Shown here: positions 35,826 through 45,200 of the stretch, one piece after another
How positions within the stretch are numbered: position 1 is the stretch's first letter
Layout: every line of letters starts with the position of its first letter
NCBI RefSeq assembly: GCF_000235625.1
Contig: NZ_AGTR01000054.1
Span: 1-52,769 of the forward strand
From: Marinobacter manganoxydans MnI7-9
GTDB taxonomy: Bacteria; Pseudomonadota; Gammaproteobacteria; Pseudomonadales; Oleiphilaceae
Direction: 5' to 3'
DNA length: 52,769 bases
The notes under the pieces: model-generated
Database searches by the model: none
Told to the model about the DNA's origin: nothing
Seen by the model: the letters and a program-made list of their open reading frames with translations, nothing else
Made by a program: the position numbers and the translations under genes

Positions 35826-37067
35826 GTGGGCAAGCTACACGACAAGACCGTCAAGAAACTGATCAAAGAGAAGCCATCCGTGCGGCATGCCGATGGCAAT
35901 GGTCTCTACCTCATGACCCCGAAGCGCGGCGATGCCTACTGGATGCTGCGCTATACCACCCCAGCTACCAAGCTCCGGCGCGAATACACCATCGGCAAGG
36001 TGGACGACTGGTCATTGGCCGACGCCCGTGATGAGGCGGCGAAGCTGAGGTTGGCGATCAAGCGTGAGGGTGCTGACCCGGTTCAGGAGCGGCAGAAGGT
36101 CAACCAAAACCCCTTCAAAACGCTCAATGACCTGTACGCGGACTACTACGAGCTTCGCAAACGAGAAATCGCGTCTCACCATAAAGAGAAGAGCCTGTAC
36201 GAACGCGAGGTGGCCTGGCGCATCGGGAAGGTGGAGCTGGAAAAGATCCGGCCAGTGGATATCAGTGAAATTCTGCGCGACGTGGCCAATGGCTATGACG
36301 ACAATAAGCCCCGCCCAACCCTCTCAAATGACTTGATGCGTCTGTTGAGGAATCTGTTTGATCATGGCATCAAACTGGACGTCACCAGGTTCAATCCGGC
36401 CTCGCCATTCCGTCCCAGGGACGCCGGCGGAGAGGAGAAGGCCGCCAACTACCCAATGAATGAAGGCGAAGTCACCGAGTTCTTTACCAAACTTAGGGTG
36501 ATTCCGGCGCAGTTCAGTCGAGAGAACTACTTGGCCTGCGCGTTGCTGATAGCGACTTGTACGAGAAAGATGGAGCTTTTGGCCGCGCCTTGGTCGGAAT
36601 TCGATCTGGAGAACCGTATCTGGTACCTGCCCGAGGAAAGGACCAAAAAGAGAAGGGCCATCGATATCCCGTTGGCGGAACCCGCCGTGGAATGGTTGAA
36701 TGAACTGAAAGTACGCTCCTGTGGGAGTGAGTGGGTCTTCCCAGCTCGCAGGATCAGCAAAAAAGCACGGACTCCGCACGTATGCGAGAATACGCTCAAC
36801 CATGCGCTCAAGAAGCTCTTTGAGAAAAAGCTCTTCTCATTTGACAAGCGCCGCGTCCACGATCTTCGCGGCACGGCCCGTACGAAACTGGGTAAGCTCG
36901 GCTTTGATGACAATCTGGCCCAGCGCTGCCTGAATCAGCTGCCCGGCAACCGGACTGACCGGGTCTATAACAAGCATGCGTATTTTGAAGAACGAAAAGA
37001 GGCTCACGAGGCGCTCTGCGAATGGTTAGCGCCCATCGTGAGAGGTGAAGTTAGTTCTGGAGAGTAA
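35826..37067 (+). CDS. int: P4-type tyrosine integrase
   Basis: The 413-residue integrase has an N-terminal DUF4102 arm-binding domain (KPSVRHADGNGLYLM...RREYTIGKVDDWSLADARDEA), a core-binding domain (~97-190), and the catalytic domain with R247 (TCTRKMELL), a lysine region RTKKRRAIDIPL, H345 and R348 (VHDLRGTAR), and the tyrosine around 381-386 (DRVYNKHAYFEER). The second histidine usual in LxH is Q here (LNQLPG), a known variable position. It catalyses integration and, with an excisionase, excision at yicC. Start is GTG at 35826; the hairpin and T-run lie directly upstream. Confidence 0.93.
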   Translation: MGKLHDKTVKKLIKEKPSVRHADGNGLYLMTPKRGDAYWMLRYTTPATKLRREYTIGKVDDWSLADARDEAAKLRLAIKREGADPVQERQKVNQNPFKTLNDLYADYYELRKREIASHHKEKSLYEREVAWRIGKVELEKIRPVDISEILRDVANGYDDNKPRPTLSNDLMRLLRNLFDHGIKLDVTRFNPASPFRPRDAGGEEKAANYPMNEGEVTEFFTKLRVIPAQFSRENYLACALLIATCTRKMELLAAPWSEFDLENRIWYLPEERTKKRRAIDIPLAEPAVEWLNELKVRSCGSEWVFPARRISKKARTPHVCENTLNHALKKLFEKKLFSFDKRRVHDLRGTARTKLGKLGFDDNLAQRCLNQLPGNRTDRVYNKHAYFEERKEAHEALCEWLAPIVRGEVSSGE

Positions 37068-37078
37068 AAGGGGCCAAA

Positions 37079-37321
37079 TCAAGCCCCTTGCTGTTCGATC
37101 CAAGCCAACAGATCCGATAGTCGCCACGCCACCGAGTTGCAGCCCAACTTGAGCCGTGCCGGAGCCACTCGCTTTCTTTCCAAAGTCCACCACTGCGTCC
37201 GACTGACACCCGTAATCGTTCGACGGTCCGACTCCCGAACCAGCCGCTCACACTGTCCAGAACGAGCCAGAAGCTTGGTGCGCACCTCTTCCGAAGGCGG
37301 ACTGAAGGTTTTATCAATCAT
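37079..37321 (-). CDS. AlpA-family transcriptional regulator
   Basis: An 80-residue protein with an AlpA/MerR-type HTH: TGVSRTQWWTLERKRVAPAR, then LKLGCNSVAWRLSDLLAWIEQQ. AlpA-like proteins in integrative islands act as excisionases or activators of the integrase gene. It overlaps the end of the DUF927 gene by eight bases, so it is cotranscribed with it, and it converges on the integrase gene with an 11-bp gap. It is a plausible recombination directionality factor for this island. Confidence 0.75.
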   Translation of the reverse strand: MIDKTFSPPSEEVRTKLLARSGQCERLVRESDRRTITGVSRTQWWTLERKRVAPARLKLGCNSVAWRLSDLLAWIEQQGA

Positions 37322-39053
37322 CCTCCTCTACCTCCGAATCACCAGTGGGAATAGTGGGAAACTGGGAAAGTCCATCTCCATCCGGTAGCGCTTCCCAATA
37401 CGCCTTGATGCGATCAGGCCACAGGGCGAAAAAACGCTCCGATCGATCCCGCAGCTTGATTTTCATGGTGCCACGGCTCTGCTCATTGGTTTCCATGAAA
37501 TCTCTCTGGATAAGCGGCTCAATTTCCCGAGTGTATCGACTACGAAGGCCAAGCTCCTTGATCAGAGTATTTTTGGGTATCAGCCACTGCGTCTCACCGG
37601 CCACTTTGCGTCGCAGACCAATTGCTCTTCCGTAATCCCCCCGCTCTATGTCAACGAGGCGGTGATTCCATTTGTAAATCGCATCGCGAAGGCGAGCCAA
37701 AATGCGGTGCTCCTCCGAATTGAAGATGTGACCTCGGCTCCGAAGCCAGGCTCCAACTGCTTGGTGTACCGCTCGAACTGACTCCGCTTCCGACCAGGGG
37801 AGTAGATAGTTCCGGCAGGCTAGGCACAGAGCAGCGGTGATCAGTGCGAACCGCCTGATCACCCGGAGGACTTGCGAAGCCATATGAGAGGTCTTCCATT
37901 GGTCCGTCAACCGGGCGACCTCATTCTGGATATAGCCGGGCAAGTCATCCACATCTTCTGTGAGACGCTCAAGCCAGTGCCGGAACAGCGTGCCATGGTA
38001 GTGCCTGGTGCGGCTTTTCAACGCGTCCACGAACTCTTGGGGGCTGCTGAAGCCATGCACCTCGTCAAAGGCTCCAAATTTTCCAAAAACGGGGATCTCG
38101 ACAAGACGATTCTCTTGGCCGGCTTTAACCGACTTTCCTATTTCCTGAAACACTTCCGACAGCCATACCTCACCAGTACTTAACGCCAGCGTTCGCCAGT
38201 GCGTTTGTTCAGCAAGATCCCCTGAGATATTCGCGCGCAGCTTACTGGCACCGGTCATTATGTGATACGTCGCCACATCGACATCTTCCGGCCGAGCCAG
38301 GCCAATCTCGTCCAACGCTAACAACATGTCGTTGTGCTCAGCAGCGACGGCTGCCAAGCCATTGGCAGTCGCTACCCAGTTCCTCACGAACGTTGGTGCT
38401 CCACAAACACTCGCGGCCACCTGCAGCAACGTCGTTTTCCCGGTGGAGCTATTACCAACCAAGTGAAAGGCCCCATTTTCAAGCTCCGCATGCTTTAGCA
38501 GGGGCGCCGCGAGTGCCACCCCGACGCTGAGGATCGCCAGCGGGTTGCCGCCACAGAGCTTCCCCACTTGATTCTGCCAGTCTCGAAGAGACCCGCTTTC
38601 CTGGAGCAACGGTGAGGTCGATAGCTGCCCTACAAAGTGGTGCTGCTCATCCGCCTGACCTGCCGTCCAGCTGCTCGTCGCGAAAATAGGCCCATGCCAG
38701 CCGCTGCGGTCGACGATTGTGGCCGGAGGCGCCTTTGCCATTTCCTCCAGCAAATACCGCTGCAGTCGTGTCCAGCTAATATTGCCGGGTTCGAGGGGAT
38801 AGCCGGTGTCCACCAACAGCTCTCGTATCTGACGAGCGTTATCACCGTTCAGAGTCCTCGCATACACCACCTCGCGCAGCAGGACGTTGTCCATATTTTT
38901 CCACTGCAGCAGCGCGCCGTGGCCGTGTTTTTTATTGGAGAGGCGGGTTCGGGCAACAACCTCTATCCACCCGCCAACCCTCTGCCACTCTTCAGAGCTG
39001 TAGCAGTACAGCCCTGAGTCTCTCAATTGATATTTCATTCGCGCCTCCGTCAC
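37314..39053 (-). CDS. DUF927-domain ATPase/helicase-like protein
   Basis: A 579-residue P-loop protein with Walker A VGNSSTGKTTLL (~199-210) and acidic motif DMLLALDEIGLA (Walker B). DUF927 proteins resemble ring helicases and primase-helicases of plasmids, phages and islands; here it may initiate island replication after excision. The start at 39053 overlaps the upstream HTH gene by four bases; an internal ATG (39038, MKYQLRDSGLYCY) is an alternative. It is one of three overlapping minus-strand genes (HTH, DUF927, AlpA). Exact function uncertain. Confidence 0.75.
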   Translation of the reverse strand: MTEARMKYQLRDSGLYCYSSEEWQRVGGWIEVVARTRLSNKKHGHGALLQWKNMDNVLLREVVYARTLNGDNARQIRELLVDTGYPLEPGNISWTRLQRYLLEEMAKAPPATIVDRSGWHGPIFATSSWTAGQADEQHHFVGQLSTSPLLQESGSLRDWQNQVGKLCGGNPLAILSVGVALAAPLLKHAELENGAFHLVGNSSTGKTTLLQVAASVCGAPTFVRNWVATANGLAAVAAEHNDMLLALDEIGLARPEDVDVATYHIMTGASKLRANISGDLAEQTHWRTLALSTGEVWLSEVFQEIGKSVKAGQENRLVEIPVFGKFGAFDEVHGFSSPQEFVDALKSRTRHYHGTLFRHWLERLTEDVDDLPGYIQNEVARLTDQWKTSHMASQVLRVIRRFALITAALCLACRNYLLPWSEAESVRAVHQAVGAWLRSRGHIFNSEEHRILARLRDAIYKWNHRLVDIERGDYGRAIGLRRKVAGETQWLIPKNTLIKELGLRSRYTREIEPLIQRDFMETNEQSRGTMKIKLRDRSERFFALWPDRIKAYWEALPDGDGLSQFPTIPTGDSEVEEDD

Positions 39054-39250
39054 AGCCGGTCTAGCCAGTCACGAACATCCTGAATCCGGAACCTGACGGC
39101 CCTTCCTTGCGGGCTTGGCTTTATGGGGGCAGGGAAACGACCGGCTTTCACGTACCGTCGAAGCGTGGCTTGCGAAAGCTGGGTGACGGCACAAACCTCT
39201 TCATAGGTGAGCAAACGCTCGTTCGTCTCGTTGAAATACTGTCGTTGCAT
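39050..39250 (-). CDS. small AlpA/excisionase-like HTH protein
   Basis: A 66-residue protein with a MerR-type HTH: LLTYEEVCAVTQLSQATLRR, then YVKAGRFPAPIKPSPQGRAVRFRIQDVRDWLDRL, typical of AlpA or excisionase proteins. An AGGAGTG ribosome-binding site lies upstream. It leads the three-gene minus-strand operon and probably autoregulates it or serves as directionality factor. Its 5' region is a mirror image of that of the small ORF on the opposite strand (39248-39293). Confidence 0.75.
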   Translation of the reverse strand: MQRQYFNETNERLLTYEEVCAVTQLSQATLRRYVKAGRFPAPIKPSPQGRAVRFRIQDVRDWLDRL

Positions 39251-39293
39251 AATCCACTCCTAATTCGTTGTTTAACGGTCAGGAGTGATTATG
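39248..39293. promoter_or_regulatory. inverted repeat over two divergent start regions
   Basis: CATAATC-c-ACTCCT (39248-39261) and AGGAGTGATTATG (39281-39293) are inverted copies. Each contains a ribosome-binding site and start codon, one for the minus-strand HTH gene and one for a plus-strand 32-codon ORF. The dyad could be an operator for the HTH protein. Confidence 0.55.
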
Positions 39294-39389
39294 AATAGTC
39301 CTGAATTCACACCAGAACCGTGGAATTGGCCAATTTGGGCGCAAAGAGAAAAAGATATTAAAACGCTGAATTTAAAGGATAAATTTTAG
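39291..39389 (+). CDS. possible 32-residue small protein
   Basis: An ATG six bases behind AGGAGTG opens a frame encoding MNSPEFTPEPWNWPIWAQRE then KDIKTLNLKDKF, ending at TAG. The tryptophan- and proline-rich start followed by a charged tail is unusual for random sequence. Its ribosome-binding site is the mirror image of that of the divergent HTH gene. No homologue is known to me; it may be a genuine small protein or a by-product of the inverted repeat. Confidence 0.35.
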   Translation: MNSPEFTPEPWNWPIWAQREKDIKTLNLKDKF

Positions 39390-39948
39390 GGTTTAGGCGC
39401 TTTCCATGTGGCGGCCATCGGTTTTTGGATAAATTCTGGCGAAAATGTGAACAGTCTCCGCTAGCCGCCATCATCACGGCATCATTTTATGAAGCGGTAA
39501 CTCCCGCTGACTTTCACATGTGAAAGTCAATGCTGGACGTGATCAAAACAGCCTCTCAAAAAGCCTTGTCGAGACCCTGTTATTTCACGGGACGTGCCTG
39601 CATCACACCGGTGCTCCAAAAGGTCTCTTCCAAGCCCCTTGTAAGTACCCCGAGGAAGTAACGCCACTGTATACCGGTGTTGTCACTGAGGTGGTAAGCC
39701 AGGGTCCCAAATAAATAATGGAACGCGGACCCTTCAGCCCATGCGAGCTATTTCATGGAGTGTGGGAGCGCAGCGGCAAAGTCCCAAATCAGGTAGTTAC
39801 GTGGACAGGAATTGGAAAGGTCCCATGGCTTGGAGGAAGGAATCTGCCTCCAACCCCGTCTTTTCGTCCGAAAAAGGCAAAAGCGCATGGCAGCTCCAAG
39901 CACTCAGCTGCTTACGATTGTTGGCAAATCCATAGCGAGGAGCCAGCC
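39390..39948. other. non-coding region upstream of the mobI-like gene, candidate oriT
   Basis: About 560 bp without a convincing gene. It holds GGATAAATTYT twice (39377-39387 and 39427-39437), the perfect palindrome at 39509-39528, and GGTCC/GGACC segments around 39705-39730. In SXT/IncC-type elements and the islands that mimic them, oriT lies next to mobI; the present gap is in the equivalent place. No nick-site motif could be recognised. Confidence 0.4.
39509..39528. promoter_or_regulatory. perfect 20-bp palindrome
   Basis: GACTTTCACATGTGAAAGTC is identical on both strands. A 20-bp perfect palindrome in non-coding island sequence is probably a dimeric repressor operator or a relaxosome-protein site. 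Confidence 0.7.
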
Positions 39949-40551
39949 ATGAGCAAACGAATGACCCACCAGGAAATCTGCGAAGAGTGGGAGGCGGTCA
40001 GCCGAGCCCAAAATGTGAACCACCAACGTGGTATCAAAGCCGCCATCACGCAATGCCGTCAGTTTCTGACGGCGATTCACCAGCAAGCGGACGTGGAGCA
40101 AGCGAGGTACCGCTATCTGGCGCAGCGGCTCTGTGATCACTTCTGGTCCCACAACATGGCTTATCGTACCGACAAGACACCCGGCTATCCCGGGCACTTC
40201 GGCTGCCGCGTTCGACTCAGAAAAAGAAAACTGGAATTGTCCTGGTACTACAACCGCTTTATCCCGAAGAAGAGTGGCGAGGGCCGATCAGTGTTCAGTG
40301 AGTACATTCGCAAAGAAGGTCGGTTCCGCTACCACAAACCGGCCTTCACTCGGGCTCAGGACTGGGAGCAACCCCATATCATGGAGACTGAGACTGGTTT
40401 TGAAATGCTGCGAAGACTCAATGCCAACCAGGCGGAGCTTTGTCGAATCGTGCGGAAAAGCGAGCGCCTCCTGAAAGATCTGGAGGAGCACCTCGGTGGA
40501 CTGAAGGAGGCTGCCAGCGGGAGTTCAAGCCCCTCCAACGAGGCGGAATGA
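39949..40551 (+). CDS. MobI-like mobilisation protein
   Basis: A 200-residue protein with MSKRMTHQEICEEWEAVSRA at its start, a helical first half, and a conserved-looking centre (LCDHFWSHNMAYRTDKTPGY, GCRVRLRKRKLELSWYYNRF, YHKPAFTRAQDWEQ). This resembles the MobI(A/C) family, an auxiliary mobilisation factor that recognises oriT in SXT/IncC elements; the match is from memory of the family pattern. The ATG at 39949 has GAGGAG upstream; the open frame continues to 39718 but reads like noise. The C-terminus (~160-200) is a coiled coil with a Ser/Glu-rich tail. With the yicC-specific integrase it suggests mobilisation in trans by a conjugative helper. Confidence 0.55.
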   Translation: MSKRMTHQEICEEWEAVSRAQNVNHQRGIKAAITQCRQFLTAIHQQADVEQARYRYLAQRLCDHFWSHNMAYRTDKTPGYPGHFGCRVRLRKRKLELSWYYNRFIPKKSGEGRSVFSEYIRKEGRFRYHKPAFTRAQDWEQPHIMETETGFEMLRRLNANQAELCRIVRKSERLLKDLEEHLGGLKEAASGSSSPSNEAE

Positions 40552-40680
40552 GGGCTGTTGGCGGTAAAAGGCCTGCCGCTCACACCGTAGGTGTTGATTG
40601 CGTGGGGCTATTGGTGGGCGCGGCTAAATTTACGGTAGCTATGGATGCTGTCCTTTGCCGGTCTATCCGGGTCAAATCGG

Positions 40681-40772
40681 TTGAATGCGGCGTGGTACCT
40701 CTATATATTGATCAGTCAATGTAGTGTAGGGCTGCTCAGCCCATGAGACCGTGCCGCCTCAGATGAGGTGGC
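40681..40772 (+). promoter_or_regulatory. promoter and leader dyads of the BREX operon
   Basis: TTGAAT (40681-40686) and TATATT (40704-40709) are exactly 17 bp apart, a good sigma-70 promoter. Downstream lie GGGCTGCTCAGCCC and the imperfect dyad GCCGCCTCA/TGAGGTGGC (40753-40772), placed in the leader before the small HTH gene. These could be operators for that protein. Confidence 0.6.
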
Positions 40773-40800
40773 AACACCATCGCCCATAGGAAGCGAAAAC

Positions 40801-41010
40801 ATGGCCGAGATGGAAGATCGCTGGTTATCCGTAGACGAAATTGGCAAGCACCTCGGTGTCAGCAATGACACCGTGTACCGCTGGATCGACAAGCACGCAA
40901 TGCCCGCCCACCGTATGGGGCGATTTTGGAAGTTCAAAAAAGTCGAAGTAGATGAGTGGGTCAAGGGCGGTGGAGCCGCCGAGACGAGCAAGGGTGAGCG
41001 TTCCGAATGA
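40801..41010 (+). CDS. small HTH regulator leading the BREX operon
   Basis: A 69-residue protein with an excisionase/MerR-type HTH (RWLSVDEIGKHLGVSNDTVY, then RWIDKHAMPAHRMGRFWKFKKVEVDEWV). It overlaps brxA by four bases (ATGA), so it is part of the operon and is probably its autoregulator. Many BREX operons are instead preceded by BrxR, a larger WYL-domain repressor; none is seen here. The ATG at 40801 is chosen; an upstream GTG at 40768 lies within the dyad of the leader. Confidence 0.75.
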   Translation: MAEMEDRWLSVDEIGKHLGVSNDTVYRWIDKHAMPAHRMGRFWKFKKVEVDEWVKGGGAAETSKGERSE

Positions 41011-41621
41011 CCCAAGGCCGGTATCGCATCTCCTTCACGTCCGGCAGCCTGTATCACCGAGAATCGGTGAAGCTGGCCGAGCTGTACCTGTCGCTACGTG
41101 ACTGGGAAGAGGTGCGGACTCAAGCTCTACATGACAACCTGCTACAGGCCAGAACGGAAAGCACGGCAAAGCGCACCTGTAGAGAGGCGATTGCACGCCT
41201 GAAGACGTTGACCGAGAGCGAACTGACTTTCCTGGCCGAGGCAAACCACCAGGACCAGGCGCACCTCCTCTGGGTTGCAGTGTGCCGCCTTTACCGCTTT
41301 ATCGCAGACTTTGCGGTGGAAGTGCTACACGAACGGTTTGTCGCGATGAAGCTGGACCTCAGTTTTGAGGATTTCGATGCCTTCTATAACCGTAAATCGG
41401 AATGGCATGACGAACTGGATAATGCCAGCGCCTCAACGCGCGATAAATTGCGACAGGTCCTGTTCAGAATGCTGCGGGAGGCAGGGTTGTTAGCTAAGGA
41501 CAAAACCATAAACGCAATACTGCTAAGCCCCAGGCTGATTGAGTTGCTGCGTCAGAACAATCCTGACGAGTTTTTCTACTTCCCAGTCTATGAATCCGAT
41601 ATCAGGGGGATGTCAGCTTGA
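41007..41621 (+). CDS. brxA: BREX protein BrxA (DUF1819)
   Basis: BrxA is the small first core protein of type 1 BREX, a helical DNA-binding protein in structural studies. The 204-residue product has the DUF1819 start YRISFTSGSLYHRESVKLAE and ends ...FFYFPVYESDIRGMSA. BREX blocks phage replication and marks host DNA by N6-adenine methylation. Both neighbours overlap by four bases, so translation is coupled. Confidence 0.9.
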   Translation: MTQGRYRISFTSGSLYHRESVKLAELYLSLRDWEEVRTQALHDNLLQARTESTAKRTCREAIARLKTLTESELTFLAEANHQDQAHLLWVAVCRLYRFIADFAVEVLHERFVAMKLDLSFEDFDAFYNRKSEWHDELDNASASTRDKLRQVLFRMLREAGLLAKDKTINAILLSPRLIELLRQNNPDEFFYFPVYESDIRGMSA

Positions 41622-42229
41622 GAAAGGACATTGCCAAAATGCCGATGCAGGAGCGACTACAGCACCTGTTTAGCGTGGTTTCCGGCCAGCGGTTCCTGAA
41701 CAAACAGGGACTGGGTAATGAAGTGCCTTTCTTCATCTGCCCCTACCGGCCTGAAGAAGCGGTCGAGATGGAGCGTCTTCAGCGGCAGTTGGTTAACCGG
41801 CTGGAGCAGGCGGGCATCCGGATCCTGAGTATCAATCTGTACGACCTGGCCGTCGATATTTTGAAAGAAAGAGACATCTGGGAGCAGGTGTTGGAGCTCG
41901 AGCCCACGGTCTCAAAGGATCAGCTGAAAGAACTGCTACAGGGAGTGCTGGACCCGGAAGCCCATTTGGTGCCCGCTATTGCGGCAAAACTCCAGTCCGT
42001 TGATTTTGACGTGCTGTTTCTCTCAGGGGTGGGCGAGGTCTTCCCCTACATACGCTCCCATAACGTGCTCAACAACTTGCAGAGCACCGCCAAAGACCAG
42101 CCAACGGTGATGTTCTTCCCGGGCTCCTATACCCACTCGCTGGAAACCGGTGCATCTCTGGATCTGTTCGGCAGGCTGCATGACGACAAGTACTACCGTG
42201 CGTTCAACATCTTTCATTACGAAGCCTGA
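41618..42229 (+). CDS. brxB: BREX protein BrxB (DUF1788)
   Basis: A 203-residue DUF1788 protein, the second BREX core gene. Characteristic segments are PFFICPYRPEEAVEMERL, ILSINLYDLAVDILKERDIWEQVLE and the C-terminal VMFFPGSYTHSLETGASLDLFGRL followed by DDKYYRAFNI. Function is not known in detail, but it is needed for phage restriction and methylation in type 1 systems. It overlaps brxA by four bases and is followed by brxC after 43 bp. Confidence 0.9.
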   Translation: MRKDIAKMPMQERLQHLFSVVSGQRFLNKQGLGNEVPFFICPYRPEEAVEMERLQRQLVNRLEQAGIRILSINLYDLAVDILKERDIWEQVLELEPTVSKDQLKELLQGVLDPEAHLVPAIAAKLQSVDFDVLFLSGVGEVFPYIRSHNVLNNLQSTAKDQPTVMFFPGSYTHSLETGASLDLFGRLHDDKYYRAFNIFHYEA

Positions 42230-42272
42230 GCGGACGATACGATTCGAGGCGTAATCATTAAGGGAAAGTACA

Positions 42273-45200
42273 ATGACATTGAAGAATATTTTTCTAAAGC
42301 CCGTTGACCGCCCCATTGAAGGCGTTATCAAAGCCGACGATGAAGCCAGTCTTCGCCTCGAAATTGAAGAATACGTACTGACCAACGAAGTCGAGAAACG
42401 CCTCGAAGAGTTCCTGGACGCCTACAATAACTACGAAGGGGCCAACGGTGTATGGGTCTCCGGCTTCTTCGGGTCCGGTAAGTCTCACCTGCTCAAAATG
42501 CTGGCCCTTTTGCTTGAAAACCGGGAAATGGACGGTGCTACAACCCTGGACCTGTTCCTTCCCAAGTGCAGCGAGAATGAAATTCTCCGGGGCGACCTGA
42601 AGCGAGCTGTCTCAATTCCGGCGAAGAGCATTCTGTTCAACATCGATCAGAAAGCCGATGTCATCAGCAAAACCCAGATTGATGCGCTTCTGGCCGTGTT
42701 CGTTAAAGTCTTCGACGAAATGTGCGGCTACTACGGCAAACAAGGGCACATTGCCCAGTTTGAGCGCGATCTGGACGGCCGTGGCCTGTACGAACAATTC
42801 AAAGCCGAGTACGAGACCATCGCCGGCCGCCCCTGGCAGAAAGGCCGGGAGCAAGCCCTTCTGGAAGGCCCGAATATTGCCCAAGCCTACGCCGCTGTGA
42901 CCGGTGGCGACCCGCAGTCGGCAGCGGGCATTCTGGACAAGTACCGCAGCGAATACCGAGTCTCGATTGAAGACTTCGCGGACAATGTGAATGCCTATAT
43001 CGAGAAGCAGGCAAAAGAGGGTGGCCACAAAGAGTTCCGCCTGAACTTCTTTGTGGACGAGGTCGGCCAGTACATTGCCGACAACACCAAGCTGATGACC
43101 AACCTGCAAACCATTGCCGAGAGCCTCGCCACCAAGTGTCGGGGCCGGGCCTGGATTATCGTCACCGCGCAGGAAGAGATGAAAAACGTGGTTGGCGAAA
43201 TGGGCAAGCAACAAGGCAACGACTTCTCGAAAATTCAGGCACGGTTCAATAACCGCATGAAGCTGTCCAGCGCGGACGTGGCAGAGGTCATCCAGAAGCG
43301 CCTGTTAACCAAGACCGAAGAAGGCGTCAATCAGCTGTCGGACGTCTACCACGCACAGGCGAACAACTTCAAAACCCTCTTTGACTTCGCGGATGGATCG
43401 GCTACCTACCGGAACTTCCGGGACAGGGACCACTTTATCCACAGCTACCCCTTCGTCCCCTACCAGTTCGCGCTGTTTCAATCGGCGATCCAGAACCTGT
43501 CGCAGCACAACGCCTTCGAGGGTAAACACAGTTCCGTCGGTGAGCGCTCCATGCTTGGGGTTTTCCAGCAGGTGGCCATCCACATCGGTAATCACGAGGT
43601 GGGCCAACTGGCCACCTTTGACCTGATGTTTGAAGGCATCCGCTCCGCACTGAAATCACAAATACAGCGGGCGATTATTCAGGCCGAAAACCACCTCGAT
43701 AATGCCTTCGCCATTCGGCTGCTGAAGGCCCTGTTCCTGGTCAAATATGTCAAGGAATTCAAGCCCACGGTGCGCAACCTTTGCGTGCTGATGCTGGATG
43801 CCTTCGATCAGGATCTGCCGGCACTTCGCACCAAGGTCGAGGAAGCCCTGAGCCTTCTGGAGCAACAGACCTACATACAGCGCAACGGGGACCAGTACGA
43901 GTACCTGACGGACGAGGAAAAGGACGTCGAGCAGGAGATCAAGAACACCGAGGTCGAATCATCGGATGTCGCGGACGAGCTGGAAAAGATCGTTTTCGAC
44001 TTTGTTATAAAGCAGCGCAAGATCCGTTATGACGCCGGCTCTTCCCAGAACCAGGGGCAGGACTACTCTTTTTCGCGCAAACTGGATGATCGTCTGCATG
44101 GGCGTGAATACGAGCTCTCGATCAATGTCATCAGCCCGTTCCACGAGCATACCGACAACGAGCAAATGCTCCGTACAGCCTCTACGTACAAGGCGGACGA
44201 ACTGTTTGTGCTCATGCCGTCGGACGAGCGCCTGGTGCGCGATCTGCTCATGTTCAAGCGCACCGAGAAGTACATCAAGCAGAACATTTCCGTTACCCAG
44301 CAAGAAGCCGTCAAACGGATCCTGAATGACAAGGGCTTCCAGAACCGTGAGCGCGAGGCCAGGCTCCGGCAGCAGGTTCAGACCCTCATTGGCAAGTCCA
44401 AGTTGCTCATTGGCGGCGCCGATGTGGAAGTGGCGAATGAGGACCCCCAGACCCGCATTATTCGGGGCTTCCATGAGCTGATTTCACGGGCTTACCCCAA
44501 CCTCCGCATGTTGCGCGGTGTTTCCTACACGGAAAACGACATCAGCAATTGCCTCAACCGTACAGACGATGGCCTTTTCGGTAACGACGCCACAGCCCTG
44601 GCGGAATCCGAGCAGGAGGTGCTGGCGTTCATTCAGAGCAACAACCGGGGCGGTGTCCGCACCACCCTCAAGAGCCTGCTGGAGAAGTTCGAACGCAAAC
44701 CCTACGGCTGGTATTACGCCGCAATTCTCTGCACCCTGGCCAACCTGTGTGCCCGTGGCAAGGTGGAGGTGCGTCTCGACGGGAATATCCTGGAGGACAG
44801 CGAGCTGGAGCGCGCCCTGCGTAACACTCACGGCCACGGCAACGTGGTGCTGGAACCACAGATTGAGTTCACCGCCTCTCAGGTCCGAGCCCTCAAGTCG
44901 TTCTACGAGGACTTCTTCGACAGCCCGCCTCGCAGCAGCGAAGCCAAGGCCCTGGGTAAAGAGGCCGGCGAAGCCTTCCAGGACATGTACCACGACCTGG
45001 ATCGGCGGATAGCGCAGGTCGATCAGTACCCGTTTCTCAATGCCTTGAAACCTGCCCTGGTGACGCTGAAAGAGGTCGCCGGAAAGCCCTACACCTGGCA
45101 CCTGACGGAATTGGGCAAGCAGGAAGACCAGCTGCTGGACCTGAAAGAGGATGTCATCGACCCCATCCGCAAGTTTATGGGCGGCTCACAAAAAGACATC

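Noticed and set aside
35721-39440. taaattctggc present both at 35721-35731 and 39430-39440
   Set aside because: An 11-bp match between two points a few kb apart is expected by chance in a region of this size.
39718-39948. 77-codon upstream extension of the MobI-like gene
   Set aside because: Composition and residues look random, and a good ribosome-binding site precedes the ATG at 39949.
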